Assembly: GCA_031267175.1 (NCBI GenBank)
Contig: JAIRZP010000019.1
Coordinates: 1-14,395, forward strand
DNA: 14,395 nucleotides
From: Coriobacteriales bacterium
GTDB lineage: Bacteria; Actinomycetota; Coriobacteriia; Coriobacteriales; UBA8131
Reading direction: 5' to 3'
Part shown: positions 6,096 to 13,627 of the stretch, one piece after another
Numbering within the stretch: the stretch's first letter is position 1
How the letters are laid out: every line of letters starts with the position of its first letter
Notes under the pieces: model-generated
Databases searched by the model: none
What the model saw: only the letters and a program-made list of their open reading frames with translations
Told to the model about the DNA's origin: nothing
Made by a program: the position numbers and the translations under genes

Positions 6096-8072
6096 GACAA
6101 TGCCGAGGATGAAGAAGAGTGCCATGACTGCGCTCAACAGTATCGTTACGGGGCGCAGGAGGGCTCCCTCCCCAAAGAACTGCTCGAGATACCAGTTGCG
6201 CTGTGTGGCGTCGCGCAGCTCGCTGAACGCGTTGTAATAACTCCGCTCCTCAGAGCTTGCCCCTACGCCCGCCAGATAGACCGTGTCGTTTGACGGAGGC
6301 CGGCGTCGGAGAATCTGCACCACGAGCAGGGCCAGCATCACCATAAAGACGATGCTCATTATCATGAGGTTGTCATAGCCCAGCACTTCGGAGGCCTGGG
6401 CCCAGATTGGCAGTTGCAAGACAAGGCCCGTCTCCCAGAGGTAGGGCATGACAAAGAGCTCCGAGACATAGGGAATCCCCAGGGTGAGGGCAATAAGCAG
6501 AAAGGCCATGCCTGCCAGACTTACCATCTCCAACCGCGAGACCCGCGTGCTTATGCGCTCGTCCTCCCGGCCTACGGCCAGCACCTTGCCGAGCCACTTG
6601 GCCCAGATGACAAAGGTGAGGGCAGAGCCAAACGCCAGCACAAACAGCAGCTCCATATGGCCCGTCTCAATCAGGGATACGAGCGCCGCCCATTTACTCA
6701 CGAGCATGCCAAAGGGGGCAATGAACATCGCCATCATTCCCAGGGCCATGCACGACGCGAGCCAGGGCATACGCACGAAGATATTATCCATCCGCTCGAT
6801 ATTGCGGCTGCCGAGATGGTGCTCCGCCGTGCCCACGCAGCAGAACAGCAGTGCCTTGGCTCCCGCATGGAAGATGAGGAGGAAGATGGCCGCCCAGGTA
6901 GCCTCCGGGGTACCCACACCGGCACAACAGACAATCAGGCCCAGGTTGGCCACCGTTGAATAGGCCAGCACCCGCTTGGCGTTGCTCTGCGAGATAGCCA
7001 GGGCCGTACAACCGAGGAAGCTGAGCGCTCCCATGATGAGCACAAACAGCCCCGGAATGTTCCAGCCAAAGCTAGGGGCCAGCTTGATAAGCAAAAAGAC
7101 GCCCGCCTTGACCATCGTGGAGGAATGGAGCAGGGCGCTCACCGGCGTTGGTGCCACCATGGCACCGAGCAGCCAACCCTGAAAGGGCATCTGTGCGGCC
7201 TTGGTCATGCCCGCAAAGGCCAGAAGCATGAGGGGAAGCACCAGCGTACCGCCGACGCCTGCCTCAATAAGTTTGTCGAGCTCAAAGAGTTGCGTGCCGC
7301 CGCCCGCCAGCATGATGAGCGCGAGCGTAAAGGCCAGGCCACCGGACAGGTTGACCACCACCGCTCTGAAGGAGTTCTTGGTGGCCTCCTCGGTACGGGC
7401 ATAGCCAATGAGCGCAAACGAGCACACCGTCGTGACCTCCCAGGCGGTCAAGAGCCAACTGAGCCGGTTGGAAAAGACCAGGGCAAACATCGCCGCGAGA
7501 AACACAAACATGAGGGCAAAGAAGATGTGTCGCCTGTCGCGCACGAGTCTCAGGGCCTCGGCAACACGGGAGGGCTCACCCGACACGGCCAGGCCGCTGC
7601 CCTCGTGTTCCAGATGCTCCTGGTAACTCTGCATATAACCCAGCGCGTAGATACAGATGCCGCCCCCGGTGACGGCTATGATGAGCGTCATGATGAGAGA
7701 CAGCTCGTCCACATACACGTCGATGCTCACCGCCGCGTTATGAGAGAACCCAAACTCATACACCAGCGCCAGCACGCCCTGGAGCCCGGCCAGGAAGATG
7801 GCGAGATAGTTTGTCGCACGGATGCCGCGATAGAGGATGTACAGACAGCAAACCAGGTCAATGCCCAGCATGACATAGCTGAGGAATCCGGACTGCGCAA
7901 CCGCAAAGCCGCTGGAAAAGAAGAGGTAGCGGGCGGTGAGCACAAAGGCCAGTGCAACCAGCAGCGCGACCGCCGCGATAACCAACACCACACGAGCCCT
8001 GTTGCTGCGAAACACCAGCAACAGCAGAGCCGTAATAAGGGGAACTATGATCAATGCCGCTATGACAAGCAA
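6075..8072 (-). CDS. echA: Ech-type hydrogenase ion-translocating membrane subunit A (NuoL/MrpD-like antiporter family)
   Basis: This large membrane subunit is the likely H+ or Na+ pump of the complex, homologous to NuoL/HyfB and Mrp antiporter subunits. The 665-aa protein has around sixteen hydrophobic segments. The antiporter core is clear: Glu212 in SWLLTAWEVTT and the block MTKAAQMPFQGWL (289-301) with Lys291, followed by APTPVSALLHSSTMVKAG (308-324) with the conserved His and Lys. A soluble charged segment near 600-640 precedes the last helix. The start is a TTG at 8072 with GGAAGAAG at normal distance and a promoter-like CTGACA-16-TATAGA just upstream. It is the first gene of the operon. 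The stop overlaps the ATG of a short bridging ORF leading to echB. Confidence 0.93.
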   Translation of the reverse strand: MLVIAALIIVPLITALLLLVFRSNRARVVLVIAAVALLVALAFVLTARYLFFSSGFAVAQSGFLSYVMLGIDLVCCLYILYRGIRATNYLAIFLAGLQGVLALVYEFGFSHNAAVSIDVYVDELSLIMTLIIAVTGGGICIYALGYMQSYQEHLEHEGSGLAVSGEPSRVAEALRLVRDRRHIFFALMFVFLAAMFALVFSNRLSWLLTAWEVTTVCSFALIGYARTEEATKNSFRAVVVNLSGGLAFTLALIMLAGGGTQLFELDKLIEAGVGGTLVLPLMLLAFAGMTKAAQMPFQGWLLGAMVAPTPVSALLHSSTMVKAGVFLLIKLAPSFGWNIPGLFVLIMGALSFLGCTALAISQSNAKRVLAYSTVANLGLIVCCAGVGTPEATWAAIFLLIFHAGAKALLFCCVGTAEHHLGSRNIERMDNIFVRMPWLASCMALGMMAMFIAPFGMLVSKWAALVSLIETGHMELLFVLAFGSALTFVIWAKWLGKVLAVGREDERISTRVSRLEMVSLAGMAFLLIALTLGIPYVSELFVMPYLWETGLVLQLPIWAQASEVLGYDNLMIMSIVFMVMLALLVVQILRRRPPSNDTVYLAGVGASSEERSYYNAFSELRDATQRNWYLEQFFGEGALLRPVTILLSAVMALFFILGIVAELMPL

Positions 8073-8134
8073 TTCAGGCTTCTTCCAAACTCTATAGGGG
8101 GGCTTCCCTGAATGTCAGGTTAGCACACCTGAAT
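8072..8134 (-). promoter_or_regulatory. echA operon promoter with ATTCAGG direct repeats at 21-bp spacing
   Basis: On the minus strand, a -35-like CTGACA (8118-8113) and a -10-like TATAGA (8096-8091) are 16 bp apart and about 18 bp before the echA TTG. ATTCAGG occurs at 8134-8128 and at 8113-8107, exactly 21 bp apart and in the same orientation. The second copy begins at the end of the -35. An inverted copy, CCTGAAT, lies at 8078-8072 next to the start codon. TCAGGT/ACCTGA (8115-8120 and 8127-8132) also forms a perfect 6-bp inverted repeat. Direct repeats two helical turns apart are typical of LytTR regulators, and a LytTR gene lies upstream. The operator role is inferred. Confidence 0.5.
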
Positions 8135-8335
8135 CGCCTGTGGCAGCAGATATTGCGCCGGTAAATACAGGCGGGCTGCCAGCGGCACTGCCGATACACT
8201 GCGCACCCAGAAGCCGTGCCTCCAGGGCAGCAGCTCAAGCTTGGGAATCGGGATAAACAACCAGCAGGTCGGTGTTGAATCTGAGCCGCAGGTCAGGCAT
8301 GGCAGTTGGGTCGTAAGCGTCGTACAGCGCTCTGG
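8123..8335 (-). other. Interval between the kinase gene and the ech promoter, with coding-like text in two frames
   Basis: No complete gene or clear terminator is seen here. On the minus strand, the frame of the kinase stays open for 71 codons after its TAG stop (8336-8338), ending at TAA 8122-8120. A second frame is open from 8360 to a TGA at 8237-8235 and includes the text ALYDAYDPTAMPDLRLR. Joining the second frame to the first near 8238 would give one continuous peptide, so a decayed gene end is possible. Neither frame has a usable start codon with a ribosome binding site. Chance open frames in high-GC DNA are the simplest alternative. Confidence 0.2.
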
Positions 8336-10153
8336 CTATATCTTCACATACAGCGAGGTCTTAAAAACCCCGGATTCTGCCTCGTACTTCATGGTGCCCT
8401 CATACTTCTTTACCACCGAACGCACCGAGGCAATGCCCACGCCGAGCCCCTTGCGTTTGCGCGAATGGAACTCGGTGCCACTCACGTTGAGATCCCCGTC
8501 AAAACTGTTGTCGATGACAAAGGTAAAGCGGTTGGCGGCGACATTGCTCCGTATCTTGATAAAGCGCTTTTCGGGCTCCACGTGCATGCAGGCCTCGCTG
8601 GCATTCTCAAAAAGATTGCCGATAATGATGGAGAGATCGCCGTCCGAAACACGCCCCAACACAAAGGGCACGACCATCTTGATGTCACAGAGGATGCCCG
8701 CCTCCTCGGCCTGGGCGATGTAGTGAACAGCCAGAGAATTGATGGCCGCGTTATCGCATACCAGCATCTTGGAGATACTGGGGATGGACTCGGAGAGGTT
8801 GTCGATGTATTCAAGCGCCTCTTCGTCTCTGTGCTCGCTGATGAAGCCCTTGATGGCTACCAGCTGATGCCGCAGGTCGTGCCGCATTCTCCGCGTCTCT
8901 TCAACACTGGTGGTAAAGTCCTGAAAATGCTTGCGTTGCAGATGCAGGGAGCGGTTGATAGCAGAGATGTCGGCCTCCAGGCGGGCGTTTTTCTCCAACG
9001 CGTTGAGCACGTCGTTGAGATACTCCCACACCAGCAGCGCAATGACGATAGTGGCGAGGAACAGGCTCACCATGAAAAACGCGCCGGGAGGGCTTTGTAT
9101 GCCGATAAAGCTGCTGCACGCGTCAAACAGGCTGAGCCCCGCAACCAACATGACCACAAAAAGAAAGAGAGGCGAGACTAAGACGACATTCTTCTGTCGA
9201 GCCACAAGCACGAAGACCACGTACAGCATCGCGAGCAGCGAGCCGCCAAACCTGAAGTACGGTTCCGCCTCTCCAAAACTGACAAAACCACTGACGTGCG
9301 AGACGAGCATCGCGGTAAAAAAGACGCACAGGCCCACAAAGGTGCCATTGAGCAGCTTGGAGTTATACGGCTGGAGAAAGCTGATGAAAAACCGGCCTAT
9401 CGGGACAGGCAGTATGTACAGTCCGATAAGCGATATGGTGTAAAAGGCCGAGAATTGGCTGAAGAAGAGCAGGACGACGTCGTTGGAGAAGAAGGTCCAG
9501 CACCCACAGGCCAAGCAGGCGAGCCCCAGCCAGAACAGCACGATGGCCAACTCTGCGCGGCTGAAAAAGACCAGCCCCACCACCGCAAGCGTGGCTCCCG
9601 CGACCAACATCATCAAACTGAGCACCAGGGCCAGATAGTTGTCCATGAGTATGCGCTTGGAGATAAGGTTCTGGTCGCCGCTGCAAAACGGCTGCAAGTC
9701 AAGCGAATCGCCAATGGAGGATATGGTGTAGTCCAAACGCAACTCCGTGTCGGCGCTTACGTTGGGCAGGGCCACTATGTCAACGGAACGCGGCGGTTCC
9801 TTTTGAAAGCTCGGGTAGGTATCCGGACCACCAACGCTGTGGTAGGGCTTGCCATCGATGGAAAGCACGCACTGGGCATAGTCTACCTCCACCAGCAGAT
9901 TGTCCTGCCTGTTGCCGCTGCTTTCCAGAAACACACTCACCGTGTCGCCGGGGCCGAGCCCGGTAAGCGTATGCGGCAGCGTGAGCGTGCCCTGCGGGGT
10001 ATCGTTTATCGCGTACTCCACCTCATCGGTTACAACCAGGGGGTTGAAATAGTACAGCACGTTGTAGGCAGGTGAGAGCGAGATGGCAACGACAACCGCC
10101 ACCAGCACAACACTGATGACCGCGTAGACAGCTATGAGGGCCCGTTTAATCAC
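8336..10153 (-). CDS. 7TM sensor histidine kinase, GHKL family (partner of the LytTR regulator)
   Basis: This is the membrane sensor of a two-component system. The 605-aa protein has one N-terminal helix (about 4-26), an extracytoplasmic domain of roughly 140 residues, about seven helices (172-377) resembling 7TMR-DISM sensors, a helical linker (380-420), then the kinase core. The likely phosphoacceptor is His425 in RMRHDLRHQ. The ATPase shows the N-box GNLFENASEAC (512-522), VIDNS (546-550) and a GLGVG G-box (569-573). This GHKL type usually pairs with LytTR regulators. The GTG start at 10153 overlaps the regulator's stop by 8 bases (GTGATTAA), which confirms pairing. The outer domain suggests a small extracellular ligand; no AgrD-like peptide gene is seen nearby. 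It lies upstream of the ech operon on the same strand with a gap of about 260 bp. Confidence 0.9.
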   Translation of the reverse strand: MIKRALIAVYAVISVVLVAVVVAISLSPAYNVLYYFNPLVVTDEVEYAINDTPQGTLTLPHTLTGLGPGDTVSVFLESSGNRQDNLLVEVDYAQCVLSIDGKPYHSVGGPDTYPSFQKEPPRSVDIVALPNVSADTELRLDYTISSIGDSLDLQPFCSGDQNLISKRILMDNYLALVLSLMMLVAGATLAVVGLVFFSRAELAIVLFWLGLACLACGCWTFFSNDVVLLFFSQFSAFYTISLIGLYILPVPIGRFFISFLQPYNSKLLNGTFVGLCVFFTAMLVSHVSGFVSFGEAEPYFRFGGSLLAMLYVVFVLVARQKNVVLVSPLFLFVVMLVAGLSLFDACSSFIGIQSPPGAFFMVSLFLATIVIALLVWEYLNDVLNALEKNARLEADISAINRSLHLQRKHFQDFTTSVEETRRMRHDLRHQLVAIKGFISEHRDEEALEYIDNLSESIPSISKMLVCDNAAINSLAVHYIAQAEEAGILCDIKMVVPFVLGRVSDGDLSIIIGNLFENASEACMHVEPEKRFIKIRSNVAANRFTFVIDNSFDGDLNVSGTEFHSRKRKGLGVGIASVRSVVKKYEGTMKYEAESGVFKTSLYVKI

Positions 10154-10877
10154 TGCGTATCTTACTGAAGATATAGTCGTCGTACTGATTCTTGATGTTA
10201 CGGTGGTCTTTGACGCGAATGTAGACGATGCCGCCGTTGTCCATGATAAAATCCTCGTCCACGTCGTCTACATGGTCGAGATTAACGATAAAGGCGCGAT
10301 GGCTGCGCAGGAAGCGGGGCGGAGTAAGCAGTATCTCAAGACTGTCGAGCGGGGTGGCTGTGGGGTACTCCTCGCCATTGGCAGCGACGATATACGAACG
10401 GGAGTCACGGGACTCCACGTACACGATGTCATTGAGCAGAATAGTGACCGCCTTGCCCTCGCTCAGTATCTCCAGAGTCACGCCAAAATCGCGGTCGCGC
10501 TTGACTATGGCCAAGTCCAACGATTCTTCGACATCTTCTCTCATGAGCGGCTTGATCATGTATTTGTAGGCGTTGAGGCGGTAGCCCTCACGGGTGAAGT
10601 CATCACTGGTAGTGGTGAACACGATGACAACCTGGGTGTCTACTTCGCGGATCTTCTCCGCTGTCTCAACGCCGGAGAGCACGTCCATGAAGACATCGAG
10701 GAATATGAGGTCGTATTTGCCTTTGGAGAACTCGGCAATGAAGGCTTCGCCGGTGGTGAAGACATCCAGCGTATAGCTGATCCCCGAACCTTCAATGAAG
10801 TTCGAAAGATTCTCCAAATCCGGCTCTGTGTCCTCGCAGATGGCTATCCGTAGCGGAGGCTTTCCTCTTTGTTCCAT
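10146..10877 (-). CDS. LytTR-family response regulator (REC-LytTR)
   Basis: This DNA-binding regulator is activated by phosphorylation. The 243-aa protein has a receiver domain with acidic pocket Glu15-Asp16 (CEDTE), phospho-acceptor Asp61 (FLDVFMD), Thr88/Thr89 (FTTT) and Lys109 (MIKP). A LytTR DNA-binding domain spans about 135 to the end, recognisable from DIVYVESRDSRSY and the RSHRAFIVNLDHV block. LytTR proteins commonly bind two direct repeats about 21 bp apart. The frame opens with GTG at 10883, but the ATG at 10877 is preferred because AGAGG (10887-10883) is then five bases away. It overlaps the kinase gene by 8 bases and follows pyrG by 85 bp. The ech operon two genes away is a reasonable target, given the repeats in its promoter. 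Self-regulation is also possible, although no such repeats were noticed before this gene. Confidence 0.92.
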   Translation of the reverse strand: MEQRGKPPLRIAICEDTEPDLENLSNFIEGSGISYTLDVFTTGEAFIAEFSKGKYDLIFLDVFMDVLSGVETAEKIREVDTQVVIVFTTTSDDFTREGYRLNAYKYMIKPLMREDVEESLDLAIVKRDRDFGVTLEILSEGKAVTILLNDIVYVESRDSRSYIVAANGEEYPTATPLDSLEILLTPPRFLRSHRAFIVNLDHVDDVDEDFIMDNGGIVYIRVKDHRNIKNQYDDYIFSKIRSD

Positions 10878-10962
10878 CTCCACCTCTTTCTCGCTCTCTC
10901 CCTGGCTTTTTAGTGCTCTGTCGCCCTGCTGTCTCCCATGTTCTGCCCAGCGATGCCTGTTG

Positions 10963-12591
10963 TCATTGCTCGGGCTTTTGGTCGTGATAACAAATCGCAG
11001 CCGCTATATAATCGCGAAAGAGCGGATGGGCGCGGGTCGGGCGGCTCTTGAACTCGGGATGACCCTGGGTGGCGACAAACCAGGGGTGACCCTTGAGCTC
11101 TATCATCTCTACCAGCCTGCCGTCGGGTGAGAGGCCACTGATGACGAGGCCAGCTTGGACGAGGGCATCGCGGTAGGCGTTGTTGACCTCGTAGCGGTGC
11201 CGATGGCGTTCGTAGATAATGGGTTCCCCGTAGGCAGCGGCGGCCAGCGTGTCTTCGGTGACCTTGCAGGGATACGAGCCCAGCCGCATCGTGCCGCCCA
11301 GGTCGTCTATGTCTTCCTGCTCGGGCATCAGATCTATGACCGGATACGGGATGACCGCGCTCATCTCGGCGGCAAACTCGGCTGAATTGGCATCGGGCAT
11401 ACCCGCGACGTTGCGCGCAAACTCACATACGGCTGCCTGCAGGCCCAAGCAGATGCCCAGGAAGGGTATCTTGTGCTCCCGGGCATACTGTATGGCGGCT
11501 ATCTTGCCCTCAAAGGCGCGCGCGCCAAAGCCTCCCGGCACCAAGAGTCCGTCCATCTGTCCGAGCACCTTTTCCACACCCTCCGACTTAAGGGTCTCGC
11601 CGTCGATAAGATGTATGTTGACCTTGCGGTTGTGGTGTACGGAGGCGTTGCCCAGCGCCTCGATAATGCTCAGATAGGCGTCGGGCAGGCTCACGTACTT
11701 GCCCACGACGGCAATGTCGATGGTCGTGCCCAGGGTGTCGAGCTTATCGGTATAGGCCTGCCAGTCGGCCAGTTCGATGCTGCCCACGGGGAGCCCGAGT
11801 GCCTCCAGCACCTTGATATCAAAGCCCTGCTCGTGCAGCAGGAGCGGCACCTTGTAGATGCTCGAGGCGTCCCTGCAGGACAGCACGTTTTCTACCGGCA
11901 CGTCGCAGAAGAGCGAGATCTTCTCGCGCACCTTCTTGATTATCTCGTGGTCGCTCCGGCACACGATAAAATCGGGCTGCACGCCTATGGAGCGCAACTC
12001 CTTGACACTGTGCTGGGTGGGCTTGGTCTTGACCTCATGGGCGGCGGCGATGTAGGGCACGAGGGTTACGTGGATAAAGAGGACGTCGCCTATGGGCTTG
12101 CTCATCTTGAACTGGCGGGCAGCCTCGATAAACGGCAGGCTCTCGATGTCGCCCACCGTGCCGCCTATCTCGGTGATGACGATGTCTGCGCTGCTCTGTT
12201 CGGCAAGACGTGAGAGGCGCTCCTTGATAGCGTTGGTCATATGGGGAATGACCTGTACGGTGCCGCCGAGAAAATCTCCTCGCCGCTCCTTGCTGATGAG
12301 GCTCTGATAGATGGCACCGGCGGTAAAGTTGGACTCACGGCTGAGGTTCTCGTCGATAAAGCGCTCGTAGTGCCCCAGGTCAAGGTCGCCCTCATGCCCG
12401 TCCTCGGTAACGAAGACCTCCCCGTGCTGAAACGGGCTCATCGTGCCTGGGTCAACATTGAGGTAGGGGTCGGCCTTTTGCATGGTTATCTTGTAACCTC
12501 GCGACTTAAGGAGGTGGCCAAGGGAAGCCGCCGTGATGCCCTTACCCAGGCTTGATACGACGCCGCCGGTTACGAATATGTGCTTGGTCAT
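10963..12591 (-). CDS. pyrG: CTP synthase
   Basis: PyrG makes CTP from UTP with ATP and glutamine in the cytoplasm, the last step of de novo pyrimidine nucleotide synthesis. The 542-aa length is normal. The N-terminal synthetase domain has MTKHIFVTGGVVSSLGKG with its P-loop, and EIGGTVGDIESLPF (141-154). The C-terminal class I glutamine amidotransferase domain has PGGFG (352-356), the nucleophile Cys381 in GICLGLQ, and GHPEF (510-514) supplying His511 and Glu513. The ATG at 12591 has AAGGAG at good distance and is 20 bp after the MraY-like gene, so the two are probably co-transcribed. Placement of pyrG near MraY-like and envelope genes is seen in other Gram-positive genomes as far as I recall; that point was not checked here. 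Confidence 0.98.
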   Translation of the reverse strand: MTKHIFVTGGVVSSLGKGITAASLGHLLKSRGYKITMQKADPYLNVDPGTMSPFQHGEVFVTEDGHEGDLDLGHYERFIDENLSRESNFTAGAIYQSLISKERRGDFLGGTVQVIPHMTNAIKERLSRLAEQSSADIVITEIGGTVGDIESLPFIEAARQFKMSKPIGDVLFIHVTLVPYIAAAHEVKTKPTQHSVKELRSIGVQPDFIVCRSDHEIIKKVREKISLFCDVPVENVLSCRDASSIYKVPLLLHEQGFDIKVLEALGLPVGSIELADWQAYTDKLDTLGTTIDIAVVGKYVSLPDAYLSIIEALGNASVHHNRKVNIHLIDGETLKSEGVEKVLGQMDGLLVPGGFGARAFEGKIAAIQYAREHKIPFLGICLGLQAAVCEFARNVAGMPDANSAEFAAEMSAVIPYPVIDLMPEQEDIDDLGGTMRLGSYPCKVTEDTLAAAAYGEPIIYERHRHRYEVNNAYRDALVQAGLVISGLSPDGRLVEMIELKGHPWFVATQGHPEFKSRPTRAHPLFRDYIAAAICYHDQKPEQ

Positions 12592-12611
12592 GCTGCTCCT
12601 TCGTTTTAATT

Positions 12612-13493
12612 CTATTTTACGACATCTTTCCTGCCAAGACAGTCGAGCTTATGGAGAATCCTGTTGCTCTCGATAATTTTGCTGAAACTTACCTGTTCGC
12701 CGGCAAGATTGAGGGCCAAAAGGACCACGGCCCACGCAATGAGCATCCAAAGCGGCATGGCAGTGGCCACGAGAAAGCCCAGAAAGGCTCCCATGGAGTT
12801 AGCGCCTGCGTCTCCCAGCATGCCCTTCTCACCTGAGTCAAAACGCCAGACCGCGAGCAGCGGGCCGAGTCCGGCCAGGGCCAGGGCCGCAATATCCGGC
12901 CAGTCCAGAAAAATGACGCCGCCAAAGGCCACAAGGCCGAGACACAGGACAAGGCCAGAGGCATAGACCTTTCCAGCGCGCACGGGGCGCAGATCAAAGA
13001 GGTTAATGAAGTTGGCGGAGAGTGCAATGGCGCAGGTGCCGGCGATGATGCGCGCGATGCCCTCCGTACTGCCCCAGTAGAGTGAGACCATCGTAAAGAG
13101 CGCAAGCAGGCCTATGGCCAGCATCTTAAGGCCGCCGGTGGTGAGGATTCCACGGGCCAGCGAGCCCAGATGGCCTCGGAAGCCCTTGGCGCTGTGGTCG
13201 CCCACCCAGTCGTCAAAGAGCCCGAAGATGCAGGAACCGGCGATGAGTGGAAACAGCGGCACCAGGTAGCTCATCCAATTGGGCTGCGCAATATCCGCTG
13301 CTACGAGAAGATGGGCGCCTGCCCAAAAGCAGACCAGCCAGACAAACCAGACGATACCCAGGCCGTTGTAGACGCTCACGCCGCGGTAATTGGCGTAGTG
13401 AGGCGCAGACCGGTCCAATGAGCGCGTAAGCGTGGCCATGAAAAGAAAGGGCAGGGCAACGCAGAATATGAATGCCGTAATAATCGCCAACAA
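12612..13493 (-). CDS. MraY/WecA-family membrane phospho-glycosyltransferase (glycosyltransferase family 4), short form
   Basis: Members of this family transfer a sugar-1-phosphate from a UDP-sugar to a polyprenyl phosphate in the inner membrane. The 293-aa protein is almost entirely hydrophobic, with about nine membrane segments. It keeps FDDWVGD (93-99), NFINLFD (161-167) and GMLGDAGANSMG (224-235) with Asp228, the positions of the catalytic and Mg2+-binding aspartates. It is shorter than MraY (about 320-360 aa) and lacks the His-rich loop typical of MraY, so it is probably not the essential MraY. Its true substrate is unknown. The first codon is taken as TTG at 13493 because the first membrane segment begins there, but no good ribosome binding site is visible. 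It lies 20 bp before pyrG and diverges from a family 2 glycosyltransferase. Confidence 0.8.
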   Translation of the reverse strand: MLAIITAFIFCVALPFLFMATLTRSLDRSAPHYANYRGVSVYNGLGIVWFVWLVCFWAGAHLLVAADIAQPNWMSYLVPLFPLIAGSCIFGLFDDWVGDHSAKGFRGHLGSLARGILTTGGLKMLAIGLLALFTMVSLYWGSTEGIARIIAGTCAIALSANFINLFDLRPVRAGKVYASGLVLCLGLVAFGGVIFLDWPDIAALALAGLGPLLAVWRFDSGEKGMLGDAGANSMGAFLGFLVATAMPLWMLIAWAVVLLALNLAGEQVSFSKIIESNRILHKLDCLGRKDVVK

Positions 13494-13522
13494 GGTCTAT
13501 GTTCCAACTTTCTGCAAAGCGT

Positions 13523-13608
13523 CCTCTGGCTCTGGCAACATCCCAGAGGCGCACTGCTCCTCTCCTCTCGCTGTAGTGGCTCCACTTTTGAGGTGATTCG
13601 GCCACTAC
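13523..13608. repeat. Two inverted repeats in the divergent region between the MraY-like and GT2 genes
   Basis: CCTCTGG (13523-13529) is mirrored by CCAGAGG (13543-13549), with a 13-base loop. GTAGTGGC (13573-13580) is mirrored by GCCACTAC (13601-13608), a perfect 8-bp arm with a 20-base loop, ending eight bases before the -10-like TACAAT. They could be operators for either gene or RNA hairpins in the leader of the MraY-like gene. Neither is followed by a T-run, so termination is less likely. Confidence 0.45.
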
Positions 13609-13615
13609 GGATGGC

Positions 13616-13625
13616 TACAATAGTA
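13616..13625. promoter_or_regulatory. TACAATAGTA: -10 element for a leaderless GT2 mRNA, possibly bidirectional
   Basis: The -10-like TACAAT (13616-13621) lies six bases before the GT2 ATG, so transcription should begin at or next to the start codon. On the other strand the decamer gives TACTAT (13625-13620), which could drive the MraY-like gene with a leader of about 120 nt. The same decamer sits between murE and the femX-like gene at 1557-1566. No strong -35 is visible on the plus strand. Confidence 0.5.
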
Positions 13626-13627
13626 TC

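Noticed and set aside
2670..8072. Interpretation as a respiratory complex I (nuo) or formate hydrogenlyase operon
   Set aside because: The large subunit keeps both CxxC nickel motifs, which NuoD lacks. Only one antiporter-like subunit is present, there are no NuoEFG or formate dehydrogenase genes, and the six-gene order matches Ech.
7125..8111. Plus-strand open frame (328 codons) antisense to echA
   Set aside because: The antisense of a hydrophobic membrane protein gives a polar His/Gln/Arg-rich text. There is no ribosome binding site and no family resemblance.
10916..10975. Hairpin near the pyrG stop as a terminator
   Set aside because: A short bulged stem (GCCC-AGC with GCTGGGC) can be drawn on the minus strand but no T-run follows, so termination before the regulator gene is not supported.
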